Shown here piece after piece: positions 18,346 through 26,775 of a stretch of 55,007 nt of DNA. The notes below the pieces were generated by a model. That model made no database searches and was not told the DNA's origin. It saw only the letters and a list, made by a program, of their open reading frames with translations. This DNA is from Methanobrevibacter ruminantium (GTDB lineage Archaea; Methanobacteriota; Methanobacteria; Methanobacteriales; Methanobacteriaceae). The stretch spans positions 1-55,007 of the forward strand of contig NZ_JAEDCO010000007.1 of NCBI RefSeq assembly GCF_016294135.1, given 5' to 3'. The position numbers were made by a program, and so were the translations under genes. Within the stretch, counting starts at the first letter, position 1. The number at the start of each line of letters is the position of its first letter.

Positions 18346-18951
18346 TCACCTGAACTCCTTTTTAGCTTGCTTTTCACGAGCTTTACGATTGCTCATTTCA
18401 ACTTCACTGGCTATCTTGTCAGAACTTGCAATAGCTCTTTTTACATCTTCCTTAATGTCTCCTTTACCTTTTTTCTCCTTTCTAACCATGGTAAAGTTAA
18501 TGGCAAGCCATGATGCAATTATGAATGCCATCATAAGAATAGAGGATTCCAAGATAGTGTCAAAACCTCTTGTATAGTAAAGGATTTCATCTATCACTCC
18601 ACCTGGAGATGCACAGATACTTGTTCCAAAGTATGGGGAAATACCTTTTAGCATTTCAGCAATTGGAGTCATATATGAATTGATCCAACCCAGATTCTGT
18701 GAATTTTCAGGATATTGGGCTTCAGTAACACCCGGACTTTCCAAAATCTCTCCACCCCTATCATATGGAGCAATAGCCAATCCCGCATCCATTTGACTTT
18801 GAGGAGCCGGACGAGTGTAGATTTGATCGGGATCCAATCCGATAGGAATAAGGAATCCGGCTATTAGGAGCAAACCTAAAATTAGAGCGAACAATCTAGG
18901 AATATTCTTCGGATTTGCCAATTTATTCCATAATTTAGCTATTTTAGGCAT
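18346..18951 (-). CDS. ehaF: EhaF, membrane-anchored subunit with large loop
   Basis: The 201-residue protein has one helix near the N-terminus (about 18-37) and one near 135-155. Between them is a Pro/Gly-rich loop of about 95 residues (for example RPAPQSQMDAGLAIAPYDRG) that is probably outside or in the membrane interface. The C-terminus is Lys/Glu-rich and cytoplasmic. This topology and the position between ehaE and ehaG fit EhaF. GGAGGA precedes ATG 18951. Confidence 0.82.
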   Translation of the reverse strand: MPKIAKLWNKLANPKNIPRLFALILGLLLIAGFLIPIGLDPDQIYTRPAPQSQMDAGLAIAPYDRGGEILESPGVTEAQYPENSQNLGWINSYMTPIAEMLKGISPYFGTSICASPGGVIDEILYYTRGFDTILESSILMMAFIIASWLAINFTMVRKEKKGKGDIKEDVKRAIASSDKIASEVEMSNRKAREKQAKKEFR

Positions 18952-18993
18952 TTTGGTTTCCTCCAGGCATTAAGTTTAATAAATTGATAAGCA

Positions 18994-19254
18994 TTATACA
19001 TCAGCCCCTATCTCTTCTAAACGAGAAATAGCTCTAAACAAGATCAATGTCACAATAATTGTAGTTGCAATTAAAGTCAAAAGAGCCAATGTAGAATTAT
19101 AAGTAAGTAAAATCAATGAAACTCCTACAGATGCCACTTCAGTATTGATGGTTCTTATGATTGGGTCTTTCACTCCAGGACCCCAAACGGTAGCTAGACT
19201 TCCAAAAATGGCAAGTGCCAAGCCTACATAAACCCAAAGAGCAAGATTAAACAT
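18994..19254 (-). CDS. ehaE: EhaE, membrane subunit
   Basis: An 86-residue protein with three hydrophobic segments lies between ehaD and ehaF. Its ATG overlaps the ehaD stop as TAATG, showing translational coupling. It carries the conserved WGPGVKDPIIRTINTE segment of the EhaE family (DUF2107 by recollection). Confidence 0.82.
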   Translation of the reverse strand: MFNLALWVYVGLALAIFGSLATVWGPGVKDPIIRTINTEVASVGVSLILLTYNSTLALLTLIATTIIVTLILFRAISRLEEIGADV

Positions 19255-19580
19255 TATTTACCACCTTCAGAGTTTCTTATTTCATTTTCACTGCTTTGAA
19301 TCATTTTAGGAAGTGTGGAATAATCCTTTAGTTTTGATTTACGCACTTCATTTATTTTGATTAAGGCAAGTAAAAATACAATAATAGATAATGGATCAAG
19401 AACAGCAGTTAAAAAAGCAACATCCAAATATTTAAAGCTGACAATAGCTAAAAACAAGCCTGCTTCCAAGATTGAAACCATTATAACCTTATCCAATGGT
19501 TTCTTTAATAGGACAACTCCAATAGCACCTATTATCATCAAAGCAATTGATATTGTTGTCAAGTCAATAAATTCCAACAT
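19254..19580 (-). CDS. ehaD: EhaD, MnhC/NuoK-like membrane subunit
   Basis: The 108-residue protein has three helices and the segment EAGLFLAIVSFKYLD, followed by DPLSIIVFLLALIKINE. The first resembles the conserved glutamate region of NuoK/MrpC-type subunits. It ends in a charged tail and overlaps ehaE by one base (TAATG). Order and size identify it as EhaD. Confidence 0.8.
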   Translation of the reverse strand: MLEFIDLTTISIALMIIGAIGVVLLKKPLDKVIMVSILEAGLFLAIVSFKYLDVAFLTAVLDPLSIIVFLLALIKINEVRKSKLKDYSTLPKMIQSSENEIRNSEGGK

Positions 19581-19618
19581 TTAAATCCCATTTCTATTAT
19601 CTATAAAAGTAATAATCA

Positions 19619-19894
19619 TCAATTTTCCTTATGCTCTTCCATATTCTTATCATAGGTAATTTCATCTTCCAAATCCTTTAAGCTGTATGCAATTGCATTT
19701 GCACCAATTGTAGAAGAGATAAAGAAAGTTGCAGCTAATACAAGACCAAATGGAGTTTTAATATACAATGCAATCAATGCAGAAACACAGAATCCTATTA
19801 CATTTATGTAAAGTAATTTTTCTGCCCTATCTTTGGTTATTACTGCTCTTAAAGCCATTAAAATTGTAATAACTCCAATAATTTCAATAAACAT
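19619..19894 (-). CDS. ehaC: EhaC, membrane subunit
   Basis: A 91-residue membrane protein with three helices and an acidic tail lies between ehaB and ehaD. It resembles MrpF/MnhF-like small subunits in size and in the RAVITKDRAEKLLYINVIG segment. Assigned as EhaC by order and character. Confidence 0.8.
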   Translation of the reverse strand: MFIEIIGVITILMALRAVITKDRAEKLLYINVIGFCVSALIALYIKTPFGLVLAATFFISSTIGANAIAYSLKDLEDEITYDKNMEEHKEN

Positions 19895-19971
19895 AATTTA
19901 ACCTTGTATTTTTCAATTAATTTTCATTTATTTATTTTAATTCATTTTTTTTAAGATTTAAAATCTTTTAA

Positions 19972-20472
19972 TTATTCATATTTAGTATATCTACCAAAGG
20001 ATTTTGCTATTTTTCCAATTAATCTAGAACTTGTTGGATGGTGAATTCCTTGAATAGTGAATATTGCAATTACCATTCCACAAATGAACATCTCTGGAGT
20101 GATTCCAATGAATGAGTAGATGAATATGAGTAGTGTCATGGTCAAAGCGCCAGTTGTTCCAGCATAACCTGGATCTGCACATAATCTATTCCCAATGTAA
20201 ACAAGCAATGCAGCTATTAAACCGCCTTGAATTCCAAGAATGTAAACTCCAATTGAAGCAATCAATGTTCCTGCTGATGCATCTGGAGAACATAGGATGT
20301 TTCCTTGGAAGAATCCTCCTGCCAAATCCCCTTTTCTATTTTTGATGGAATATCCTACAGTCTCTGCCCCTTTAACACCTGGAGCTTCAGGAAGACCTAG
20401 GAATGTATCCACTATTACAAAATTAAGCCAAGAGATAATGGTTGCTAAAATCAAGCCAATTATTAGATCCAT
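19972..20472 (-). CDS. ehaB: EhaB, membrane subunit
   Basis: The 166-residue protein has about five hydrophobic segments. A conserved polar region after the first helix contains PGVKGAETVGYSIKNRKGD and GNILCSPDASAGTL. It starts at the base where ehaA ends, so the two are coupled. Its function inside the membrane arm is not known. Confidence 0.8.
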   Translation of the reverse strand: MDLIIGLILATIISWLNFVIVDTFLGLPEAPGVKGAETVGYSIKNRKGDLAGGFFQGNILCSPDASAGTLIASIGVYILGIQGGLIAALLVYIGNRLCADPGYAGTTGALTMTLLIFIYSFIGITPEMFICGMVIAIFTIQGIHHPTSSRLIGKIAKSFGRYTKYE

Positions 20473-20786
20473 TATTTGCTACCTCCTTGAGGGTTTGGGA
20501 AAACATAATCGAATAGATACTTGACAAAAATAGCTGAGAATGCCCCAACTATAATTGCAATTATCAATCCATTATAAATCCAAAACACATTTAATGAATA
20601 AAAAATAGCTAGAATTCCTATAGCGAACACAGGAGTTGGAAATAGTGCACTTTTTGTCCAGGAAAACCTGATTGGCTTTTCTGGAAGAAGTGGCAATTTT
20701 AAAGCTAACGCTAAAACTATTGCAACTATGATAGCCACCATATAATTCATGAATAATTGAAATCCATTAGCACCTATACTAATCAT
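20472..20786 (-). CDS. ehaA: EhaA, membrane subunit and first gene of the operon
   Basis: The product is a small membrane protein of about 92-104 residues with three to four helices and a conserved PLLPEKPIRFSW loop. The open frame reaches back to 20855. However, two TATA-like boxes (20790-20800 and 20808-20820) lie inside that extension, so translation from 20855 is very unlikely. ATG 20786 would be nearly leaderless from the upstream box, and ATG 20750 is the alternative. The gene opens the eha operon, which runs on the minus strand. Confidence 0.75.
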   Translation of the reverse strand: MISIGANGFQLFMNYMVAIIVAIVLALALKLPLLPEKPIRFSWTKSALFPTPVFAIGILAIFYSLNVFWIYNGLIIAIIVGAFSAIFVKYLFDYVFPNPQGGSK

Positions 20787-20789
20787 ACT

Positions 20790-20820
20790 TATATATATGT
20801 TATAATTTAATATATATCTT
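20790..20820 (-). promoter_or_regulatory. Promoter region of the eha operon
   Basis: Minus-strand reading gives AGATATATATTAAA and, closer to the gene, CATATATATAAG, two overlapping archaeal box A candidates. Either would start transcription between about 20790 and 20765, directly before ehaA. No other comparably good box is seen within the gene cluster, which supports one long transcript. Confidence 0.5.
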
Positions 20821-20998
20821 TTATTACTTGTTGCCAAGCCGAAAAAATAGGGCAAATTTATGATTATTTTTAAAATCGAAAAAAAATTAAATCAATCAAC
20901 AGAAAATAAAGATAATTTATGAACAATCTTTGAAAAAGAAGCAGTTTGAAAGGATAAAAATTTAGGCATTCCTAAAAATTATAATTATTTTTATTAAC

Positions 20999-21049
20999 AC
21001 CACAATTGACAAAAATATAACCACAATATTACCAGAATATGACCACAAT
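20999..21049. promoter_or_regulatory. Three phased ACCACAAT repeats, candidate operator
   Basis: ACCACAAT occurs at 20999-21006, 21020-21027 and 21042-21049, that is with 21 and 22 base spacing, about two helical turns. The third copy ends 14 bases before the TATA box at 21063. The arrangement is what is expected for cooperative binding of a regulator beside the galE-cimA promoter. The rest of the interval 20787-21209 (423 bases) is AT-rich without a gene. Confidence 0.45.
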
Positions 21050-21062
21050 AGGAATTTATTTC

Positions 21063-21072
21063 TTATATAAAA
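21063..21072 (+). promoter_or_regulatory. Putative TATA box of galE-cimA
   Basis: TTATATAAAA is a good archaeal box A. Transcription would start near 21095, leaving a leader of about 115 bases before the epimerase ATG at 21210. Confidence 0.5.
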
Positions 21073-21209
21073 TTACAAAATATTAAAATAGTATTAAAAT
21101 TATAAATCTATACTAATATAGAAAATAAAATTATAAATCAATGATGAAAATCATAGGCATTGAATCATTGAAAAATCATTTTACATTATAAATTAAAGGA
21201 CCAGATATA

Positions 21210-22148
21210 ATGGAAAATAAAGAAATTGTAGTTACTGGAGGATGCGGATTTATAGGTTCACACATTGTTGAAGAGCTATTGGAAGACAATAAAGTGACCA
21301 TTATAGACAACTTATCCTCTGGAAAAATGGAAAACCTAAAAAATCCAAATCACGAAAATTTAACCTTAATTGAAGAGGATCTTCTAGACTGTGATTTAGA
21401 TGAGATTTTAAAAGGAAAGGATTATGTATTCCACCTTGCAGCGAAGGTAAGCGTGCCAGGAAGTGTAGCAGAACCTTTAGATTACAACGAGACAAACATC
21501 GACGCTACCTTGAAATTGCTTATTGCATGTAAAAACAACAACATCAAAAAGATTGTTTTCTCATCATCTTCTGCAGTTTATGGAGAAAATCCCAACATGC
21601 CTCTTAAGGAAACTGAACTTCCTATGCCTTCATCCCCTTATGCTGCTCAAAAGGCAAGCGACGAATTATACTTAAAATCATTCCATGAAAGCTATGGATT
21701 GAATTATGTAGCTCTAAGGTATTTCAATGTCTTTGGTCCTAGACAAGATGAAAACTCACCTTATGCTGCAGTAATCCCTAAATTCATCTCTGCAATCCTA
21801 AAAGGTGAAAGCCCAGTTATTTATGGTGATGGAGAGCAAAGCAGAGACTTTATTTTTGTAAAGGAAATCGCTAAAGCAAACATTGCAGCATGTGAATCAG
21901 ACTACAATGGAATGGTGAATGTTGCATTAGGAAAATCAATGACCATAAACCAGCTATTTGATATTGTTAGTGATGTTTTGGAATCAGACTTAAAAGTTAA
22001 TTATCTTGATGAGCGTCCAGGAGACATTAAGCACTCATTAGCGGATATCAGCAATCTTAAAAATATTGGATTCAAGCCAGAAGATGATAAATTTGAAGAG
22101 CAGTTAAGAGAAACTGTAGAATGGTTTAAAGAAGAGATGGAAAAATGA
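21210..22148 (+). CDS. GalE-like nucleotide-sugar epimerase
   Basis: This is a 312-residue extended SDR. The NAD-binding GGCGFIGSH lies at about 9-17, followed by DNLSSGK, a catalytic SSSSAVYGE and YAAQK (YxxxK) at about 146-150, then RYFNVFGPRQ and GDGEQSRDF. These are hallmarks of UDP-glucose or UDP-N-acetylglucosamine 4-epimerases. The likely role is supplying galactose-type sugars for surface glycans. The stop overlaps the start of cimA by four bases (ATGA), so they are translationally coupled. The exact substrate cannot be decided from sequence. Confidence 0.85.
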   Translation: MENKEIVVTGGCGFIGSHIVEELLEDNKVTIIDNLSSGKMENLKNPNHENLTLIEEDLLDCDLDEILKGKDYVFHLAAKVSVPGSVAEPLDYNETNIDATLKLLIACKNNNIKKIVFSSSSAVYGENPNMPLKETELPMPSSPYAAQKASDELYLKSFHESYGLNYVALRYFNVFGPRQDENSPYAAVIPKFISAILKGESPVIYGDGEQSRDFIFVKEIAKANIAACESDYNGMVNVALGKSMTINQLFDIVSDVLESDLKVNYLDERPGDIKHSLADISNLKNIGFKPEDDKFEEQLRETVEWFKEEMEK

Positions 22149-23686
22149 AAATTGAAGTATTAGACACCACATTAAGGGATGGAGAACAGACTCCTGGAAT
22201 CTCCTTAAATGCAATTAAAAAATTAAGGATAGCTACCAAATTAGACGAGATAGGAGTTAATTCCATTGAAGCAGGATCTGCAATTACATCTGAAGGTGAA
22301 AGGGAAGCCATTAAATTGATTACATCACAAGGATTGAATGCAGAGATTGTAAGCTTTTCAAGAACATTGCTTAAGGATGTGGATTACTGCTTGGAATGTG
22401 ATGTCGATGCTGTAAATGTTGTAGTTCCCACTTCTGATTTGCATTTGAAATATAAAATTAAGAAATCACAAGATGAAATGCTTGAAGATGCTGTAAAAGT
22501 GGTTGAATACGCTAAGGATCATGGCCTTGCTGTAGAGCTTGCAGCTGAAGACTCAACAAGAACTGATGTGGAATACTTAAGAAGAATTTTCAAGGCAACA
22601 ATCAATGCAGGAGCAGATAGAATCTGCCCATGTGACACTTTAGGAATGCTTACACCACTCAAATCCTTTAATTTCTATAGAAAATTCTCTGATTTGGGAG
22701 TTCCTGTAAGCGCTCATTGCCATAATGACTTCGGTCTTGCTGTAGCAAATACATTATCAGCTATTGATGGAGGAGCTACAAGATTCCATGGAACCATCAA
22801 TGGTCTTGGTGAAAGAGCTGGAAATGCAGCTATTGAAGAGGTTGTAGTCTCATTGAACACATTATATAAATATAGTGACGATGATGATGAAAGCAAGTAC
22901 ACCACTGACATTAAGATAAACCAGCTTTACAGCACATCTAAATTGGTTTCAAGATTAAGCAATGCATATCTTGCTCCAAACAAACCGATTGTAGGTGAAA
23001 ACGCATTTGCACATGAATCTGGAATCCATGCAGATGGAGTTATAAAAAACAGCGCAACCTATGAACCTATCATGCCAGAGCTTGTAGGACATAGACGTAA
23101 GTTTATCGTTGGGAAGCATGTTGGAACCAAGGGCTTGAACAATAGATTACAGGAATTAGGCATTGAAGTTGACAAAGCCCAATTAAATGAGATATTCCTT
23201 AAGGTAAAGGACCTTGGAGACAAGGGAAAAACCGTTACAGACACTGATTTGGAAGCTATTGCAGAGCATGTCCTAAACATCGAGCAGGAAAAGAAAATCA
23301 ATCTTGATGAACTAACAATCGTTTCAGGAAATAAGATTAGGCCGACCGCTTCAATCAAGATGAACATTGAAGATAAGGAAGTGATCGAAGCTGATGTTGG
23401 TATCGGTCCTGTTGATGCAGCAATCAATGCAGTGAATAAGGGAATCAAGAACTTTGCAGACATAAAGCTTGAGGAATACCATGTAGATGCAGTTACAGGC
23501 GGTACAGATGCATTGATTGAAGTAATTGTAAAACTAAGCTCAGGAGATAAGATCATATCTGCAAGAGCAACTGAACCGGACATTATCAATGCAAGTGTAG
23601 AGGCTTATGTTGACGGTGTAAACAGATTGCTTGAAAACAATCATTTTTCCTTAGACAAAAAACAAGCAAAGAAAAATAAAAAATAA
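22145..23686 (+). CDS. cimA: (R)-citramalate synthase
   Basis: The 513-residue protein belongs to the 2-isopropylmalate synthase/citramalate synthase family. It has DTTLRDGEQTPG at the N-terminus, the metal-binding HCHNDFG at about 190, GLGERAGNA at about 220 and a C-terminal regulatory domain with VSGNKIRPTAS and GIGPVDAAINAV. From memory it follows Methanocaldococcus MJ1392 (CimA) closely, for example IEAGSAITSEGERE. CimA condenses pyruvate and acetyl-CoA to citramalate, the pyruvate route to 2-oxobutyrate and isoleucine. LeuA is the main alternative. A Lys-rich tail ends the protein. Confidence 0.82.
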   Translation: MKIEVLDTTLRDGEQTPGISLNAIKKLRIATKLDEIGVNSIEAGSAITSEGEREAIKLITSQGLNAEIVSFSRTLLKDVDYCLECDVDAVNVVVPTSDLHLKYKIKKSQDEMLEDAVKVVEYAKDHGLAVELAAEDSTRTDVEYLRRIFKATINAGADRICPCDTLGMLTPLKSFNFYRKFSDLGVPVSAHCHNDFGLAVANTLSAIDGGATRFHGTINGLGERAGNAAIEEVVVSLNTLYKYSDDDDESKYTTDIKINQLYSTSKLVSRLSNAYLAPNKPIVGENAFAHESGIHADGVIKNSATYEPIMPELVGHRRKFIVGKHVGTKGLNNRLQELGIEVDKAQLNEIFLKVKDLGDKGKTVTDTDLEAIAEHVLNIEQEKKINLDELTIVSGNKIRPTASIKMNIEDKEVIEADVGIGPVDAAINAVNKGIKNFADIKLEEYHVDAVTGGTDALIEVIVKLSSGDKIISARATEPDIINASVEAYVDGVNRLLENNHFSLDKKQAKKNKK

Positions 23687-23763
23687 ACAATTTTTAAATT
23701 ATTTTTTAATTTTAATCATATAATTATTTTAATTTTTATAATCTAACATTATAGAGCGATAAA

Positions 23764-24291
23764 ATGAAAGAATTCAATAATGAATTAGCTAATTTGGATA
23801 ATGTTGAAATATTAGGTTTCACTGGAGAAATAGAAAGTATTCCTAAAACATTGGAACAAGTCGAAGACATTAGAAACAGCTGTTGTGATGTTGGCATTAT
23901 TCAACTTATGAATGCAGATGCAATAGCTGGAAAGGAACACCTTCAGCAAGGAGTCATTCATGCAATCAATGCATTCAAAAGAGGGGAAAATTTAGCTAAG
24001 GATTTAGGTATTGAAATTCTAATCAGAACTTCTGCCCAAAGGCAAATTTCAAAGGCATTTGACATTCTTGGTCTTAAGGAAGGTAAAATGAATATAGCGG
24101 TTGTTCTAATCGATTGCCCAGATTACTTTATCGATGAATTATCTGATATGTTTGTAAGAAATGATGCTGTTTTAGAAGCTGACGAATCAATATTAACAAA
24201 CTTATATGATATTCCTGAAAAAGAGTTAAAGAACATACCGATAACAGACATATTAATTGATAAAACTACTCGATTAATAGTAGAACAATGA
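23764..24291 (+). CDS. cgi121: KEOPS complex subunit Cgi121
   Basis: The 175-residue protein matches the Cgi121 family of the KEOPS complex, which makes the t6A modification at tRNA position 37. Recognisable parts are QLMNADAIAGKEHLQQGVIH at about 47-66, AFKRGENLAKDLGIEIL and SAQRQISKAFDILG. Cgi121 binds Bud32 and the tRNA 3' end. The other KEOPS genes are not in this window. The gene follows cimA with a gap of 77 bases and ends at a convergent terminator region. Confidence 0.85.
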   Translation: MKEFNNELANLDNVEILGFTGEIESIPKTLEQVEDIRNSCCDVGIIQLMNADAIAGKEHLQQGVIHAINAFKRGENLAKDLGIEILIRTSAQRQISKAFDILGLKEGKMNIAVVLIDCPDYFIDELSDMFVRNDAVLEADESILTNLYDIPEKELKNIPITDILIDKTTRLIVEQ

Positions 24292-24310
24292 ACAAAGAGA
24301 GTGAAAAAAT

Positions 24311-24372
24311 TTTAAAAAAAACTATTTTTTTAACCTTAAACATACTTCAATTTAAAAAAAAAAACTATTTTT
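24311..24372. terminator. Bidirectional A/T-tract terminator region with duplicated unit
   Basis: TTTAAAAAAAACTATTTTT occurs at 24311-24329, and a version with three more A residues lies at 24351-24372. Each copy gives a T run on both strands. It sits between the convergent cgi121 and DegT-like genes, so it can end transcripts from both sides. Confidence 0.55.
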
Positions 24373-24374
24373 AA

Positions 24375-25388
24375 TTAATTATCAAGGCACTTTAAAGTTT
24401 TGATGATTTCATCCAAATTATCCTGACTTAAACATTCAATATCCAAATTCTTGATTTCCAAGGCAACTGCTTTTTCTTTTAATCTGTTATAATTAGGACA
24501 TTTGGTAATCATTCCATGGCTGTCTAAAACAAATTCCTGACGTAATTTATATGATAATGACTTAGGGTCTCCTGTTTCTACAATAACATTTATTCCCCTT
24601 TTATCCTTGTGGAATACATTGAAACTTGTTTTTTCTTCAATAGCTTCCTTAAGATATAGGCATGCATCAACAGTCTTTTTAAGGTTATCCTTAGCGCAAT
24701 CCAATTCATTATAGATTCCACAGGCAGTTATGTTGCTTGCATTATTTGTTTTCAAAAGAAGTTTTGACTTATCAAAAAATCCCTCATCATTTGCTGTTAT
24801 GAATCCACCATCCTCAACATTGACTATTTTTGGAGAGCCTGTAGATCCAATAATGATGTCTGAATAATTTCCATTTGCCAATCTATTCTCATAATCCCCA
24901 ATAGCTCCTGATGCATCTTCCACAACAAGAATATTGTTCTTATGGGCAAAATCACAAATTGCCTTCAAGTCCTGCTCAGCAGTATAAGCTGCAAAACTTG
25001 TTAAGAATAGAGCAGATTTATTGTTTTCATCATCCAAATCTATAATATTGTCTTCTGATGATGAAATAATTGACTCGTTGAGATTATCTAAATCAATTAA
25101 TCCCTCATTAGTCTTTACAGTGATTAAGTCCTTATTTAAAAAATTAGCTATTTGCTTAAATCCGTTCCATGCCCCTTGATCTGGAATTAAAATAGCGCCA
25201 TCAATAGAATTCATAGCAGAAAGAATTGCAGAATTGCCACTATTCACCAATTTAACATGGATTTGATTAGTGATATGGGCTAATTTCTCTTCAGCCAATG
25301 CATGATAATCCTTTTTATCCTCACCACTTGCCACTTTAGACATGGCCATTTGAGTTTCCTTTGATGGTTTTTTAAATTTAAGATTCAT
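24375..25388 (-). CDS. DegT/DnrJ/EryC1-like PLP-dependent protein
   Basis: The protein has the fold signature of DegT-type aminotransferases: NSGNSAILSAMNSI near the N-terminus, VVEDASGAIGDYE around 155-167 (the Asp that contacts the pyridine ring) and GSPKIVNVEDGGF, where Lys is the presumed Schiff-base residue. Similarity to sugar aminotransferases is diffuse, so the reaction is not assigned. Two starts are in frame. ATG 25388 has an AGGT ribosome-binding site six bases upstream, whereas ATG 25406 has none. It lies 51 bases after nreA on the same strand, which suggests a shared transcript. Confidence 0.7.
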   Translation of the reverse strand: MNLKFKKPSKETQMAMSKVASGEDKKDYHALAEEKLAHITNQIHVKLVNSGNSAILSAMNSIDGAILIPDQGAWNGFKQIANFLNKDLITVKTNEGLIDLDNLNESIISSSEDNIIDLDDENNKSALFLTSFAAYTAEQDLKAICDFAHKNNILVVEDASGAIGDYENRLANGNYSDIIIGSTGSPKIVNVEDGGFITANDEGFFDKSKLLLKTNNASNITACGIYNELDCAKDNLKKTVDACLYLKEAIEEKTSFNVFHKDKRGINVIVETGDPKSLSYKLRQEFVLDSHGMITKCPNYNRLKEKAVALEIKNLDIECLSQDNLDEIIKTLKCLDN

Positions 25389-25439
25389 ATTTTTACCTAA
25401 AGTCATTATTTAATGATTAATTTTAATATAAATTTGTTA

Positions 25440-26636
25440 TTATTGTTGCAAATCTGGAGATTTCTTGAAGAAGGAATCCAATGTTGTCTGCTTTGAATGC
25501 AATAATTCCTTTAGCAAATTGCTTTGCTTTACATATTTGCTGATTGGAATCTTTAATTTAGTTCCGCAGTAAACAAGAGAGTCTTTTAGTGATTCAAACT
25601 CCTTGTACTCCCCATCCATCGCATATTTAATATTCTCTCTAACATTAAACACTCCAAGAGGAACATACCCGGAATAAGCTTCCCTAAGTATAATAACGCC
25701 AGATTGAAGTTTTAGTTTAGCTAATTTATCCAATACTGCCATTTTAGCAGTGTAATAACATCCACCTACACAGGAATATTCAGTTTTATCAGTATTTGTT
25801 TCATAATCCGAAAAAATCATTTCCTCTTTACCAAGTATTTTAATAAATGCTTCAAACCATTCATATTGCCATTCGGTAGGTGTTAAGATAATAGCATAAT
25901 AATTTTTCAAGCTTGAAAATTCATAAACCCTATAGGAATCCATTATATTATAATGTCTGACTTCCTTCAATAGATTGTCTGCAATTGTACTGTCACAGGC
26001 AGTAATTGACCATCTTGTTGGAACCAATTTTCGATTCTTTTTAAGACCGAATGCTCCAACAGAAAACGCCTTTTGCATTGCTGAAAATGGAACATCCTTA
26101 TTATGGAGATTCATCACCGCTTCACGAGCCTTTAAATCAGTGTCATAAAAGCTTTTTTCAAGTTGCTTATCCCATTTGACTGCATCAATGTCGAATTTTT
26201 CAATTAAAGCGCTTGGACCATGAGGTGTGCTTTCTTCACTGAACATTGAACCGCTAGGCCTTGATCCAAAAGTGGCTTCGCTGTCAATGGATTTTGATGC
26301 AAGAGAAATGTCCTGAAGCTTTTCAACAAAGGGATTCTCCAAATCCTTAATGTCAATCAATTGTTTTCCACGGACAAGATTCAATCGGTATCCAATAATG
26401 TCTTCTTGGGTTTTATTTTCACCTATCCACTGCTCTGGAGAGTCCATTATATATGTATCTCCAAGTTGAGGAACCATCATTGGTCCAGCATACACTTTAG
26501 GATAGCTCCATCGACCTATAAAAACAGATGGTGGTGTACTTCCATCTAAATCCTTTCCAACATCAACTGATCTCATCTGTATATTCTCAGTTAATTTGGC
26601 TAAATAAGCATTCTTAGTAGTCTTAGATGTTCTCAT
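25440..26636 (-). CDS. nreA: Archaeal DNA repair protein NreA with C-terminal PIP box
   Basis: The 398-residue protein matches the archaeal Nre family, with PPSVFIGRWSYPKVYAGPM near the N-terminus, SSGSM-like SRPSGSMFSEE and FGLKKNRKLVPTRWSITACD in the middle. It ends with QTTLDSFFKK, a clear PCNA-interacting peptide (QxxLxxFF). Nre proteins are implicated in repair after DNA damage and bind PCNA. The N-terminal zinc finger present in NreB-type members is absent, so NreA is the better name. It probably shares a transcript with the DegT-like gene downstream. Confidence 0.88.
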   Translation of the reverse strand: MRTSKTTKNAYLAKLTENIQMRSVDVGKDLDGSTPPSVFIGRWSYPKVYAGPMMVPQLGDTYIMDSPEQWIGENKTQEDIIGYRLNLVRGKQLIDIKDLENPFVEKLQDISLASKSIDSEATFGSRPSGSMFSEESTPHGPSALIEKFDIDAVKWDKQLEKSFYDTDLKAREAVMNLHNKDVPFSAMQKAFSVGAFGLKKNRKLVPTRWSITACDSTIADNLLKEVRHYNIMDSYRVYEFSSLKNYYAIILTPTEWQYEWFEAFIKILGKEEMIFSDYETNTDKTEYSCVGGCYYTAKMAVLDKLAKLKLQSGVIILREAYSGYVPLGVFNVRENIKYAMDGEYKEFESLKDSLVYCGTKLKIPISKYVKQSNLLKELLHSKQTTLDSFFKKSPDLQQ

Positions 26637-26775
26637 AATAATACCTTAAATAAAATAAATGATGATGATTGCTAATTGAGTATGATGAAAAATAAAATAG
26701 TTAAAATTAGTTTTAAAAACTAATTTAACTTTAATTTAGAGAATTTATATTAAATTTTTGTCAATTAATAAATAA

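Noticed and set aside
20787..20855. N-terminal extension of ehaA back to 20855
   Set aside because: The extension contains the two TATA-like boxes of the operon, so it is upstream of the expected transcript start.
20961..20977. TTTAGG-CATT-CCTAAA dyad similar to the third hairpin at 35617-35640
   Set aside because: Shared words are short and AT-biased, and the surrounding sequence does not match, so a common element is not supported.
21140..21180. ATGATGA word upstream of galE as a C box
   Set aside because: Only TTGA-like D boxes follow and the flanks do not pair.
26655..26700. Possible second C/D box sRNA (two ATGATGA words near nreA)
   Set aside because: No box D CTGA, no closing stem and no 12-base guide spacing.
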